11,386 nucleotides of DNA from assembly GCA_044225205.1 (NCBI GenBank), contig JBGAIY010000251.1:1-11386 (forward strand), written 5' to 3'. This stretch comes from JAEUJT01 sp044225205. Lineage in GTDB: Bacteria; Myxococcota; Myxococcia; Myxococcales; Myxococcaceae. The notes beneath the pieces were generated by a model. It made no database searches and was not told the origin of the DNA. It was given only the letters and a program-made list of their open reading frames with translations. This document shows, piece by piece, positions 6,226-11,386 of the stretch (the stretch's first letter is position 1; each line of letters starts with the position of its first letter). The position numbers were made by a program, and so were the translations under genes.

Positions 6226-7361
6226 TGTTGGGGTGGGTGGGCATTGCCGCGGCGGCGGCCATGTGGGTCGTGCTGCTGATTGAAATCGGCGCGCTGTATT
6301 ACTTGGTGTTGTTTCGCTCTCGCCCCGAGCCCACCCACTGGCCCACGTTTTCGATTTTGAAGCCCATGGCCGGCCTCGACGACGAGCTCGAAGAGAACCT
6401 CGAGTCGCACCTCGCCATTGACTACCCGGCCGACTGGGAGATTTTGCTCGGCGTTCGCTCGGAGCAAGACCCGGCCTACCCGGTCGCCAAGGCCTTCGCC
6501 GAAAAGCACAGCCACCGCGTGCGCCTGTTGCTGCAAGAGGGGGAGCCCGGGCTCAACCCCAAGGTGAACCAGCTCATCACCCTGACTCGGCACGCTCGGT
6601 TCGAGGTCATCGCGCTGAGCGACTCCAACGTGCGGGTCGCGAAGAGCTGGCTGCGCGAACACGCGTTGTTTTTGGGGCGCCCGAAAATCGGCCTCACGTC
6701 GCACGGCTTCGTCGGCGTCGGTGAGCAGACCTTCGGCAGCGCGCTCGACAACATGACGTTGATGGCGTTTCTGCCGAACATGGCCGTCGCCGACGTGGTG
6801 CTTCGCATCACCCAAATCGTCTCGAAGTCGGTCGCGATCAAGCGGGAGGCGTTGACCGCGGTGGGCGGCTGGGAGGCCTTCAAAGACTTGCTCGCCGAAG
6901 ACCAGCGTCTGGGGGCCGCGCTCCTCGAAAAGGGCTACCGAACGGCCGTCTGCCCGACCCCGGTGCTCAACGTGCAAAAGAGCCAGTCGTTTTCATACTT
7001 TTGGAAGCGTCATGCTCGCTGGGCGATGATTCGCTTCAAGGTGCTCCCGGTCGTTTGGCTCGAGCCGCTGCTCAACCCGACCGTCGTGGCCACCGTGCTG
7101 GTCGTCACCAATTGGGGCGAAGCGTGGGCGCTGTGGGCGGCGCTGGCGACTGTGGTGTTCACATGCGTCTTCACCCAAGTCACCGCCGTGCTCGGCCGCG
7201 GGTACGGCTTCGAGCTCAAGTGGCTCTTGCTCGCGCCGGTGCGTGACGCGCTCTACTTCGCCGCGTTCGTGCGCGGGTTTTTCATGAACGAAGTCGAATG
7301 GCGCGGCAACCGCCTGCTCGTGGGCAAAAACACGCAACTGACCAAGCCGCCTCCGGGGTGA
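6225..7361 (+). CDS. GT21 glycosyltransferase, ceramide glucosyltransferase-like (HpnI-related)
   Basis: A 378-residue membrane enzyme expected to transfer a sugar from a nucleotide sugar to a lipid acceptor. An N-terminal anchor helix spans ~3-30. The GT-A catalytic domain follows (FSILKPMAGLDDELEENLES at 42-61). The four GT21 signature elements are in place: D82 in SEQDP (D1), D133 in SDSN (D2), D226 in LAEDQRLG (D3) and R262-x-x-R265-W266, the (Q/R)xxRW motif. They occur at the spacing known from ceramide glucosyltransferases. Hydrophobic segments at ~283-297, 301-322 and 332-350 form the C-terminal membrane part. HpnI, which adds N-acetylglucosamine to phosphatidylethanolamine in hopanoid producers, is a close relative and an equally possible function. 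No other hopanoid gene is in view. ATG 6225 overlaps the GNAT stop by one base; a GTG at 6222 is possible. Confidence 0.9.
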   Translation: MLGWVGIAAAAAMWVVLLIEIGALYYLVLFRSRPEPTHWPTFSILKPMAGLDDELEENLESHLAIDYPADWEILLGVRSEQDPAYPVAKAFAEKHSHRVRLLLQEGEPGLNPKVNQLITLTRHARFEVIALSDSNVRVAKSWLREHALFLGRPKIGLTSHGFVGVGEQTFGSALDNMTLMAFLPNMAVADVVLRITQIVSKSVAIKREALTAVGGWEAFKDLLAEDQRLGAALLEKGYRTAVCPTPVLNVQKSQSFSYFWKRHARWAMIRFKVLPVVWLEPLLNPTVVATVLVVTNWGEAWALWAALATVVFTCVFTQVTAVLGRGYGFELKWLLLAPVRDALYFAAFVRGFFMNEVEWRGNRLLVGKNTQLTKPPPG

Positions 7362-7363
7362 AC

Positions 7364-7753
7364 ATGGGCGTTGGTGCCGACGTCGTGCGGGCGTTCTGGG
7401 GTCTCATGGCGTCGAATCGCTTCGACTCGGTCGGTCAGGTGCTGGCCGACGAATTCGTGCTCGAATGGCCCCTGTCGAACGAGCGCATCGTCGGGCGGGT
7501 GAAGTTTGGCCGAATGAACGCCGAATACCCGGCTCACGGGCCCTGGCGTTTCGACCTTCACCGCCTCGTCGAGGGGCCCGACGGCCAGGTCGTCACCGAC
7601 ACGGGCGTCACCGATGGCGTGGTCTCGGCGAGGGCCATTTCGTTCTTCACGGTCGACCCCGACCGCCGCCTCATCGTTCGACTGGTCGAATTTTGGCCCG
7701 AGCCGACCCCCGCCGCCGAGAACCGCCGCCACCTCACCGAGCCCATGGGGTGA
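7364..7753 (+). CDS. SnoaL-like / NTF2-superfamily protein
   Basis: A 129-residue protein, normal size for a single SnoaL-like alpha+beta barrel. The N-terminal helix VVRAFWGLMASNRFDSVGQVL leads into FVLEWPLSNERIVGRVKFGRMN, the typical W/Y-P turn and I-x-G pocket region. The C-terminal EFWPEPTPAAENRRHL corresponds to the family's E-Y/F-W-P-D/E-P tail. Members act as small cyclases, isomerases or hydrolases or simply bind ligands; the activity cannot be assigned. ATG 7364 begins two bases after the glycosyltransferase stop, so it belongs to the same operon and is probably coupled. An upstream GTG at 7298 would overlap the glycosyltransferase by 64 bases and is less likely. Confidence 0.87.
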   Translation: MGVGADVVRAFWGLMASNRFDSVGQVLADEFVLEWPLSNERIVGRVKFGRMNAEYPAHGPWRFDLHRLVEGPDGQVVTDTGVTDGVVSARAISFFTVDPDRRLIVRLVEFWPEPTPAAENRRHLTEPMG

Positions 7754-7754
7754 A

Positions 7755-7777
7755 GTGGGTATCAAGTACCTGGCACC
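7755..7777. repeat. Possible REP-like hairpin element
   Basis: Just after the SnoaL stop, GGTA-TCAAG-TACC (7758-7770) can form a small stem-loop and runs into AAGTACCTGGCACCT (7764-7778), an imperfect palindrome with 5 of 7 pairs. Its composition is unlike the coding DNA around it and recalls the small palindromes associated with REP-type transposases. Only one copy is in the window. Confidence 0.2.
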
Positions 7778-7789
7778 TCGCGGTGTTTT
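7774..7789 (+). terminator. Weak candidate intrinsic terminator of the GNAT-GT21-SnoaL operon
   Basis: CACC-TCGC-GGTG (7774-7785) forms a four-pair stem with a four-base loop, followed immediately by TTTT (7786-7789). Position, 20 bases after the last stop, is right. The stem is short, so confidence is low. Confidence 0.3.
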
Positions 7790-7879
7790 CCTGGTTGTTT
7801 CGGTGGGTTACGTGGGTGCCCCCCCTCGATATGTTTTTGGCGACGGTCGCGTTCAAATGGCAGCGTGGCGACCATTGAC

Positions 7880-8455
7880 ATGGCTCTGCAGCGGGGCATT
7901 TCGCGTGAGGGCGCCACGGAGGAAGCTGCACGGTTCGGCGATCGCGCCGCGTGGACAGAGCTCATCGGCCGCCACAACCGACGGGTGGTGTTGTCGCTGT
8001 TGGCCCAAGGCATTTTGCCGGCGCAGGCCAAAGAAATAGCGCAAGAGGCCTGGTTGCGGCTCATCACCCAGGCCGACGCGAAAAAGCTCGACCGGCTCGA
8101 ACTGCCCGGTCTGGCCATTCGCCAAGCGACGTTCTTGGCGCGGAGCGAGGCCCGTAAGGCCGGCCAGAGCACGGTGCCGCTCGAAGAGGCACCCGAGGCG
8201 AACACCGAGTCGCCCGAAGCGCTGTACCTGACGCGTGAAAAGCTGCACAAAGCGCGCGAACGGTTGAATGATTTTTCACCGAGCGCTCGCGCCATTTTCG
8301 AGCGGTTGTACGGTGACCCGCATTTGTCGCACGCCGAAGTGGCGGCCCAGGTGGGCTTGTCGGTGCAGCGAGTGCGGCAGGTGATTTGCGAGGTGCGCAA
8401 AGTGCTGCGCGCCGAACTCGAAGGAGGCCTCCATGCAGCGGCATCTCGGCGCTGA
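7880..8455 (+). CDS. ECF-type RNA polymerase sigma factor
   Basis: A 191-residue sigma-70-family factor with only regions 2 and 4. Sigma-2 spans ~24-90 (AAWTELIGRHNRRVVLSLLAQ, then AKEIAQEAWLRLI, the equivalent of the DxxQEvFLRl signature). A linker rich in Glu and Pro covers ~93-112. Sigma-4 covers ~133-184, with the SHAEVAAQVGLSVQRVRQVI helix-turn-helix at ~146-165. It would direct RNA polymerase to a dedicated promoter set when released from the anti-sigma factor encoded next. ATG 7880 is chosen; GTG 7865 is in frame and adds five residues. Neither has a clear ribosome binding site. The 3' end overlaps the anti-sigma start by 23 bases. No obvious self-type promoter was recognised in the upstream gap (7754-7879), which holds the weak hairpins noted separately. 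Confidence 0.9.
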   Translation: MALQRGISREGATEEAARFGDRAAWTELIGRHNRRVVLSLLAQGILPAQAKEIAQEAWLRLITQADAKKLDRLELPGLAIRQATFLARSEARKAGQSTVPLEEAPEANTESPEALYLTREKLHKARERLNDFSPSARAIFERLYGDPHLSHAEVAAQVGLSVQRVRQVICEVRKVLRAELEGGLHAAASRR

Positions 8456-8882
8456 CGTCGTTGAACAGTACGTGATGGGCGCGCTCGACGTCGAATCGTC
8501 GCGGTTCGTCGAGACGCACGTCGCGCAGTGCGAGGCCTGTGCCCGCGTGCTGCAAGAAGAGGCCATGCTCGAAGTGGCGTTGCACGAAGTGGCGTCGCTC
8601 AAGAAGGTCGTTTCGCTCGCCGACCGGCGGCGCCGTCGCTTGGGGGCGGTGGCGGCTTCGGCGGCGGTCGCGGCGGCGGCGGCGTTGGTGGTCGTGCTCT
8701 CGTTCGAACGACCCCCGCCGCACGAAAAGAGCCCTCGCTTTCAAAATTGCACCGAGGCGTCGACCGCCCGCGACTGCATCTCGCGCGCGCAGTTCGACGG
8801 CGTCATCACCATTGGGCCGAACCGGCAGCCCATTGTGCCTCGCTATGACTTGGTGGGGTCGTCTGAAGGAGCAGTGCCATGA
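8433..8882 (+). CDS. Zinc-binding (ZAS-type) membrane anti-sigma factor
   Basis: A 149-residue single-pass membrane protein. The cytoplasmic N-terminus carries H29-x3-C33-x2-C36 (HVAQCEAC), the zinc-binding motif of ZAS anti-sigma factors that clamp an ECF sigma factor. A basic RRRRR stop-transfer stretch at 65-69 is followed by one hydrophobic helix at ~71-90. A short periplasmic tail of ~58 residues contains the only other cysteines, C106 and C115. The ribosome binding site is excellent: AAGGAGG at 8421-8427, five bases before ATG 8433. It overlaps the sigma gene by 23 bases and the next gene by four, the usual sign of matched production. The partner is inferred to be the sigma factor just upstream. 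The two periplasmic cysteines could form a disulfide, but that is inference. Confidence 0.88.
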   Translation: MQRHLGADVVEQYVMGALDVESSRFVETHVAQCEACARVLQEEAMLEVALHEVASLKKVVSLADRRRRRLGAVAASAAVAAAAALVVVLSFERPPPHEKSPRFQNCTEASTARDCISRAQFDGVITIGPNRQPIVPRYDLVGSSEGAVP

Positions 8883-9580
8883 AGTACTCAGTCGTTGCGT
8901 TGTTGGTGTTGTCGTCGGCCGCCGGGTGGGCGCAGGCCGAGCGTTCTGAACGGGCCATGCGCCGGCCGTATGACGACGGCGTGTACCTCACGGTGAACAA
9001 CAAGCCGTTTTTCGGCCGCACCCCGAAAATGCGCACCTGGGTCGAGGGGTGGGCGCTGACGGGTACGCGCCCCGACGCGTACGAAGTGCGGTGCGATTCT
9101 ATTTTTTCTGACTGCGCCATACCCATTCTTCGCACCCGGGCCTTCGCGGGTGAGCCTTACGGCACCGGCAGCTTGACGCATTCGGAGTCGGCCGTGCCGT
9201 GGCGTGGGCAGCGCGTCGAACTGCGCGCCGACGTGAAGGCGGGCAACATCGACGGCTGGGCCGGCCTGTGGATGCGCGTCGACGACGCCGACGGCAACGC
9301 GCTCGCGTTCGACAACATGCAGAACCGAGCGATGCGCGGGACGACCGCGTTTCAGTGGTACGCGGTCGTGCTCGACGTGCCGCCCAATGCCGCCCGCCTC
9401 AGCTTCGGGGTGCTCTTGCACGGCCCGGGCGCGGTGTTCGTTCGAGAACTCACCTTCGAAGGCGTCAACGAGAAGGCCGCCCCGACGACCGACCTGGTGG
9501 CGCCGCTGCGCGCCCAAGCGTCGGCCTCTCCCAGTACCGACCAAGTCTCGGGTGGCGGTGGTGGCGGGGGCGAGCACTGA
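8879..9580 (+). CDS. Exported beta-rich protein, third gene of the sigma/anti-sigma operon
   Basis: A 233-residue protein with a Sec signal peptide (MKYSVVALLVLSSAAGWAQA, likely cleaved after Ala20; no lipobox). Residues ~37-90 form a first unit with C72 and C79 in RCDSIFSDC. Residues ~105-195 hold a jelly-roll-like pattern: RGQRVELRADVKAG, DGWAGLWMRVDDADGNALAFDNMQNR, TTAFQWYAVVLDVP, ARLSFGVLLHGPGAVFVRELTFEGV. This GWAGLWMRVD...LAFDNMQ...VVLDVP...FGVLL block occurs in many bacterial proteins of varied architecture and resembles carbohydrate- or galactose-binding folds. I infer ligand binding, not catalysis. The tail is disordered and ends in seven glycines plus GluHis. ATG 8879 overlaps the anti-sigma stop by four bases (ATGA), with AAGGAG at 8866-8871 seven bases ahead. 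It may be a signal partner of the anti-sigma factor or simply a cargo of the regulon. Confidence 0.87.
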   Translation: MKYSVVALLVLSSAAGWAQAERSERAMRRPYDDGVYLTVNNKPFFGRTPKMRTWVEGWALTGTRPDAYEVRCDSIFSDCAIPILRTRAFAGEPYGTGSLTHSESAVPWRGQRVELRADVKAGNIDGWAGLWMRVDDADGNALAFDNMQNRAMRGTTAFQWYAVVLDVPPNAARLSFGVLLHGPGAVFVRELTFEGVNEKAAPTTDLVAPLRAQASASPSTDQVSGGGGGGGEH

Positions 9581-9638
9581 ACGCCGTGCGGAGGTGGGCG
9601 AACGCCCGAGAAGTCGCAGCGGGTCGGCGACGACCGAA

Positions 9639-9683
9639 TGGGCCTCGCTGGGGCGCCGGCGACCCCTCCCCGGGCCATTTTTT
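9639..9683 (+). terminator. Candidate intrinsic terminator of the sigma-factor operon
   Basis: Inside the 178-base gap, GGGG (9650-9653) pairs with CCCC (9663-9666) around a nine-base loop. An outer, imperfect set (TGG at 9639-9641 with CCA at 9675-9677, CCT with GGG) extends it. Six Ts follow at 9678-9683. Position, about 60 bases past the last stop, fits. Imperfect pairing lowers confidence. Confidence 0.42.
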
Positions 9684-9709
9684 CTGAGCAACCACGTGCC
9701 GTTGGGGTG

Positions 9710-9725
9710 AGGCGCAGCTTTTGCT
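9710..9725 (+). promoter_or_regulatory. Candidate sigma-54 (-24/-12) promoter for the REC-GGDEF-EAL gene
   Basis: AGGCGCAGCTTTTGCT fits TGGCACG-N4-TTGC(A/T) with exact GG-N10-GC spacing: GG at 9711-9712 and TTGC at 9721-9724, followed by the preferred T. Mismatches are A for the first T and G for A within CAC. Transcription would begin near 9736, leaving a 23-base leader that contains the ribosome binding site at 9749-9753. It lies just after the upstream terminator candidate. No activator site was identified. Confidence 0.38.
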
Positions 9726-9758
9726 GGTCGCCTCCCTGGGTTTTGCGCGAGGTGCACC

Positions 9759-11386
9759 GTGGGGGAGCGCCATCAGATCACGACGGCTTGGGGCCGGGTT
9801 CCTGGGGTGCGCGTGGCTGCGCCGCGGGTGCTGCTGGTCGACGCTGACGACGACGACCGCGAGTGCATGAAGCGCATGCTCCTTCGGAGCGACGCGTCGG
9901 TAAGGGTCACGCTGGCCAATGGCCCCGGCGAGGCGCTGCGGCGGCTCGAGACCGAGCCGTTCGACTGCGTGGTGGTCGACTACTGGTTGGGGCCCATGAC
10001 GGGGCTCGAGCTGTTGCCGAAACTGCGAACCGTGGCATCGCCGTTCTTGCCGGTGATCATGGTGACGGGGGTGGGTGACGAAGAAATCGCCGGTGAGGCG
10101 ATGCGCGCGGGCGTGACCGACTATTTGACCAAGAGCCAGCTCGACCCCGGTCGACTGGTCGCTTCGGTGCGTGCCTCCATCGAACGCGCGGGGCTCGAGC
10201 GGCGGTTGCATGAACTGGCCTACTACGACCCCCTCACCGGCCTCGCGAGCCGCACCTTGTTGCTCGACCGGCTGCAGCACGTCATCGATGGGTGCCGCCG
10301 AGAAGCAAACGTGGCGGCGCTCGCCTTCATCGACCTTGACCTGTTCAAGCCGATCAACGACCGGTTCGGCCACGCCGCCGGAGACGAAGTGTTGGTCGAG
10401 GTGGCTCGGCGGCTCAAAGCCTCGGTTCGAGCGAGCGACACGGCCGCGCGACTGGGCGGAGACGAGTTCGCCTTGCTCATCAACGACGTCGCTTCGCCCG
10501 AAGCGTGCCAGACGCTGCTCGCTCGAATCGCCGCCGAGCTGAGCGCTCCCATTTCGTTGGGGGGCGGCAGCCTGAACGTCGAGGTCTCGGCCAGCGTGGG
10601 GGTCGTGCTCATTCAAGACGACGCGACGAGCGCCGAAACGGTGCTCCGGCACGCCGACCAATTGATGTACGGGGTCAAGCGCACGGGGCGCCGCGGCATT
10701 TCGTTCTTCGACCCGGTGGTCGAGCGAAACCTGGCTGAAATGCGCGGCGAACTCGAAGCGGTCGAAGCTGGGCTCGCGAATGGCGAATTCGCGTTGCTGT
10801 ACCAGCCCATCGTGAACTTCGTGACCCGGCAGCTGGTTGGGCTGGAGGCGCTCTTGCGCTGGCGGCACCCGTCGCGCGGCGTGCTCGGGCCCGACCAATT
10901 TTGGAGTGCGCTCCAGCACCAGCGCCTCGGTGTCAAACTGGGAGAATGGGTCATTCAAGAGGCGGTCGATCAGCTGGCGCAGTGGCGGGCCGAGGGCCTC
11001 TCGCTCAATGTCAGCGTCAACGTCTCGGCGTCGCAGTTGTTGAATCACCAATTCAGCGAAAAATTGGGGGCGGTGCTCGGTGGGGCGGCGCTGCCCCCGC
11101 ATGCCCTCGAACTCGAAATTCTCGAGGCCGCCGCGCTCGACGACCTCACCACCGCCGCGCGGGTGATGGGCGAATGCCGCGCGCTGGGCGTGGCCATTGC
11201 CGTCGACGACTTCGGCACCGGCCACTCGTCGCTCACCAACGTGCGCCGGCTGCCCCTCGACTCCCTGAAAATCGACCGCAGTTTCATTGCCAACGTGCTG
11301 ACCAGCGAGGTCGACCAGGCGACCATTCTCGGCATTGTCGGCATGTGTCGCGCGTTTCACAAAGACGTCGTGGCCGAGGGCGTCGA
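9759..11386 (+). CDS. Response regulator with REC, GGDEF (diguanylate cyclase) and EAL (phosphodiesterase) domains, 3' end outside window
   Basis: 542 codons are visible and the frame continues past the end. The REC domain (~23-140) has acidic residues at D28 and D30-D33, phospho-acceptor Asp74 in VVVDYWLG, Thr103 in VTGVGD and Lys125 in YLTKSQL, so it is competent for phosphorylation. The GGDEF domain (~175-325) begins at YYDPLTGLASRTLLLDRL and has an intact GGDEF at 233-237. An inhibitory I-site RASD at 224-227 lies exactly five residues before it. The EAL domain starts at ~340 with E363-A-L-L-R-W; SVNVSASQL, LELEILE, D483-D484 in AVDDFGTGHSSL, LKIDRSF and VAEGV keep the metal and catalytic residues visible so far. 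Both synthesis and breakdown of cyclic di-GMP look possible. GTG 9759 is chosen because GAGGT lies five bases ahead; GTG 9807 or 9813 would also leave REC whole. No histidine kinase is adjacent. Confidence 0.92.
   Translation, partial: MGERHQITTAWGRVPGVRVAAPRVLLVDADDDDRECMKRMLLRSDASVRVTLANGPGEALRRLETEPFDCVVVDYWLGPMTGLELLPKLRTVASPFLPVIMVTGVGDEEIAGEAMRAGVTDYLTKSQLDPGRLVASVRASIERAGLERRLHELAYYDPLTGLASRTLLLDRLQHVIDGCRREANVAALAFIDLDLFKPINDRFGHAAGDEVLVEVARRLKASVRASDTAARLGGDEFALLINDVASPEACQTLLARIAAELSAPISLGGGSLNVEVSASVGVVLIQDDATSAETVLRHADQLMYGVKRTGRRGISFFDPVVERNLAEMRGELEAVEAGLANGEFALLYQPIVNFVTRQLVGLEALLRWRHPSRGVLGPDQFWSALQHQRLGVKLGEWVIQEAVDQLAQWRAEGLSLNVSVNVSASQLLNHQFSEKLGAVLGGAALPPHALELEILEAAALDDLTTAARVMGECRALGVAIAVDDFGTGHSSLTNVRRLPLDSLKIDRSFIANVLTSEVDQATILGIVGMCRAFHKDVVAEGV

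Noticed and set aside
7771..7788. TGGCACC near 7771 as a sigma-54 promoter for the ECF gene
   Set aside because: The -24 half is good, but the -12 position reads TG where GC is required at the N10 spacing, so the essential bases are missing.
8423..8432. Perfect palindrome GGAGGCCTCC at the anti-sigma ribosome binding site as a regulatory hairpin
   Set aside because: With no loop bases it cannot fold on itself, and the Shine-Dalgarno plus Glu-Gly-Gly-Leu codons explain it.
9465..11360. 631-codon minus-strand open frame
   Set aside because: It is an antisense shadow of the REC-GGDEF-EAL gene, caused by high third-position GC. The plus frame keeps every catalytic motif.

Overview
The window is high-GC, gene-dense bacterial DNA. 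Most likely it comes from a myxobacterium or relative (Myxococcota, formerly Deltaproteobacteria). The grounds are indirect: strong GC preference at third codon positions, many lineage-type secreted proteins of unknown function, an ECF sigma/zinc anti-sigma pair, a REC-GGDEF-EAL regulator, a ceramide-glucosyltransferase-like enzyme and two sequences resembling sigma-54 (-24/-12) promoters. No rRNA, tRNA, CRISPR array, insertion sequence or integrase was seen. No stretch over 300 bases lacks a gene; the longest gap is about 178 bases (9581-9758).

Layout. (1) 1-789, minus: the N-terminal 263 residues of an exported protein with an FTP/PepSY-like propeptide region, cut by the window edge. (2) Divergent from it, 897-1982 plus: an archaeal/fungal-type aspartate-semialdehyde dehydrogenase, then 2026-2361 a seven-iron ferredoxin (FdxA). 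(3) 2392-5700, a minus-strand block read from right to left: an MFS permease that lacks the usual loop-2/3 motif, an 88-residue protein with a thrice-repeated TAP motif, a 341-residue exported protein, and a 235-residue protein whose C-terminus looks FliK/SctP-like. The block converges on fdxA at a 12-bp hairpin. (4) 5752-7753 plus: a tightly packed operon of a GNAT acetyltransferase, a GT21 glycosyltransferase and a SnoaL-like protein. (5) 7880-9580 plus: ECF sigma factor, zinc-binding membrane anti-sigma factor and an exported beta-rich protein, all with overlapping ends. (6) 9759 to the window end, plus: a response regulator with both GGDEF and EAL domains, incomplete at its 3' end.

How the genes work together. 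Asd feeds the lysine, threonine, methionine and diaminopimelate branches. The GNAT-GT21-SnoaL operon probably modifies a lipid or related envelope molecule. The sigma/anti-sigma/exported-protein trio forms a likely envelope-to-transcription signalling unit. The REC-GGDEF-EAL protein would set cyclic di-GMP levels in response to a histidine kinase not in the window. The two candidate sigma-54 promoters lie directly ahead of the FliK-like gene and the cyclic di-GMP gene. All functional calls come from reading motifs by eye; no database search was done.
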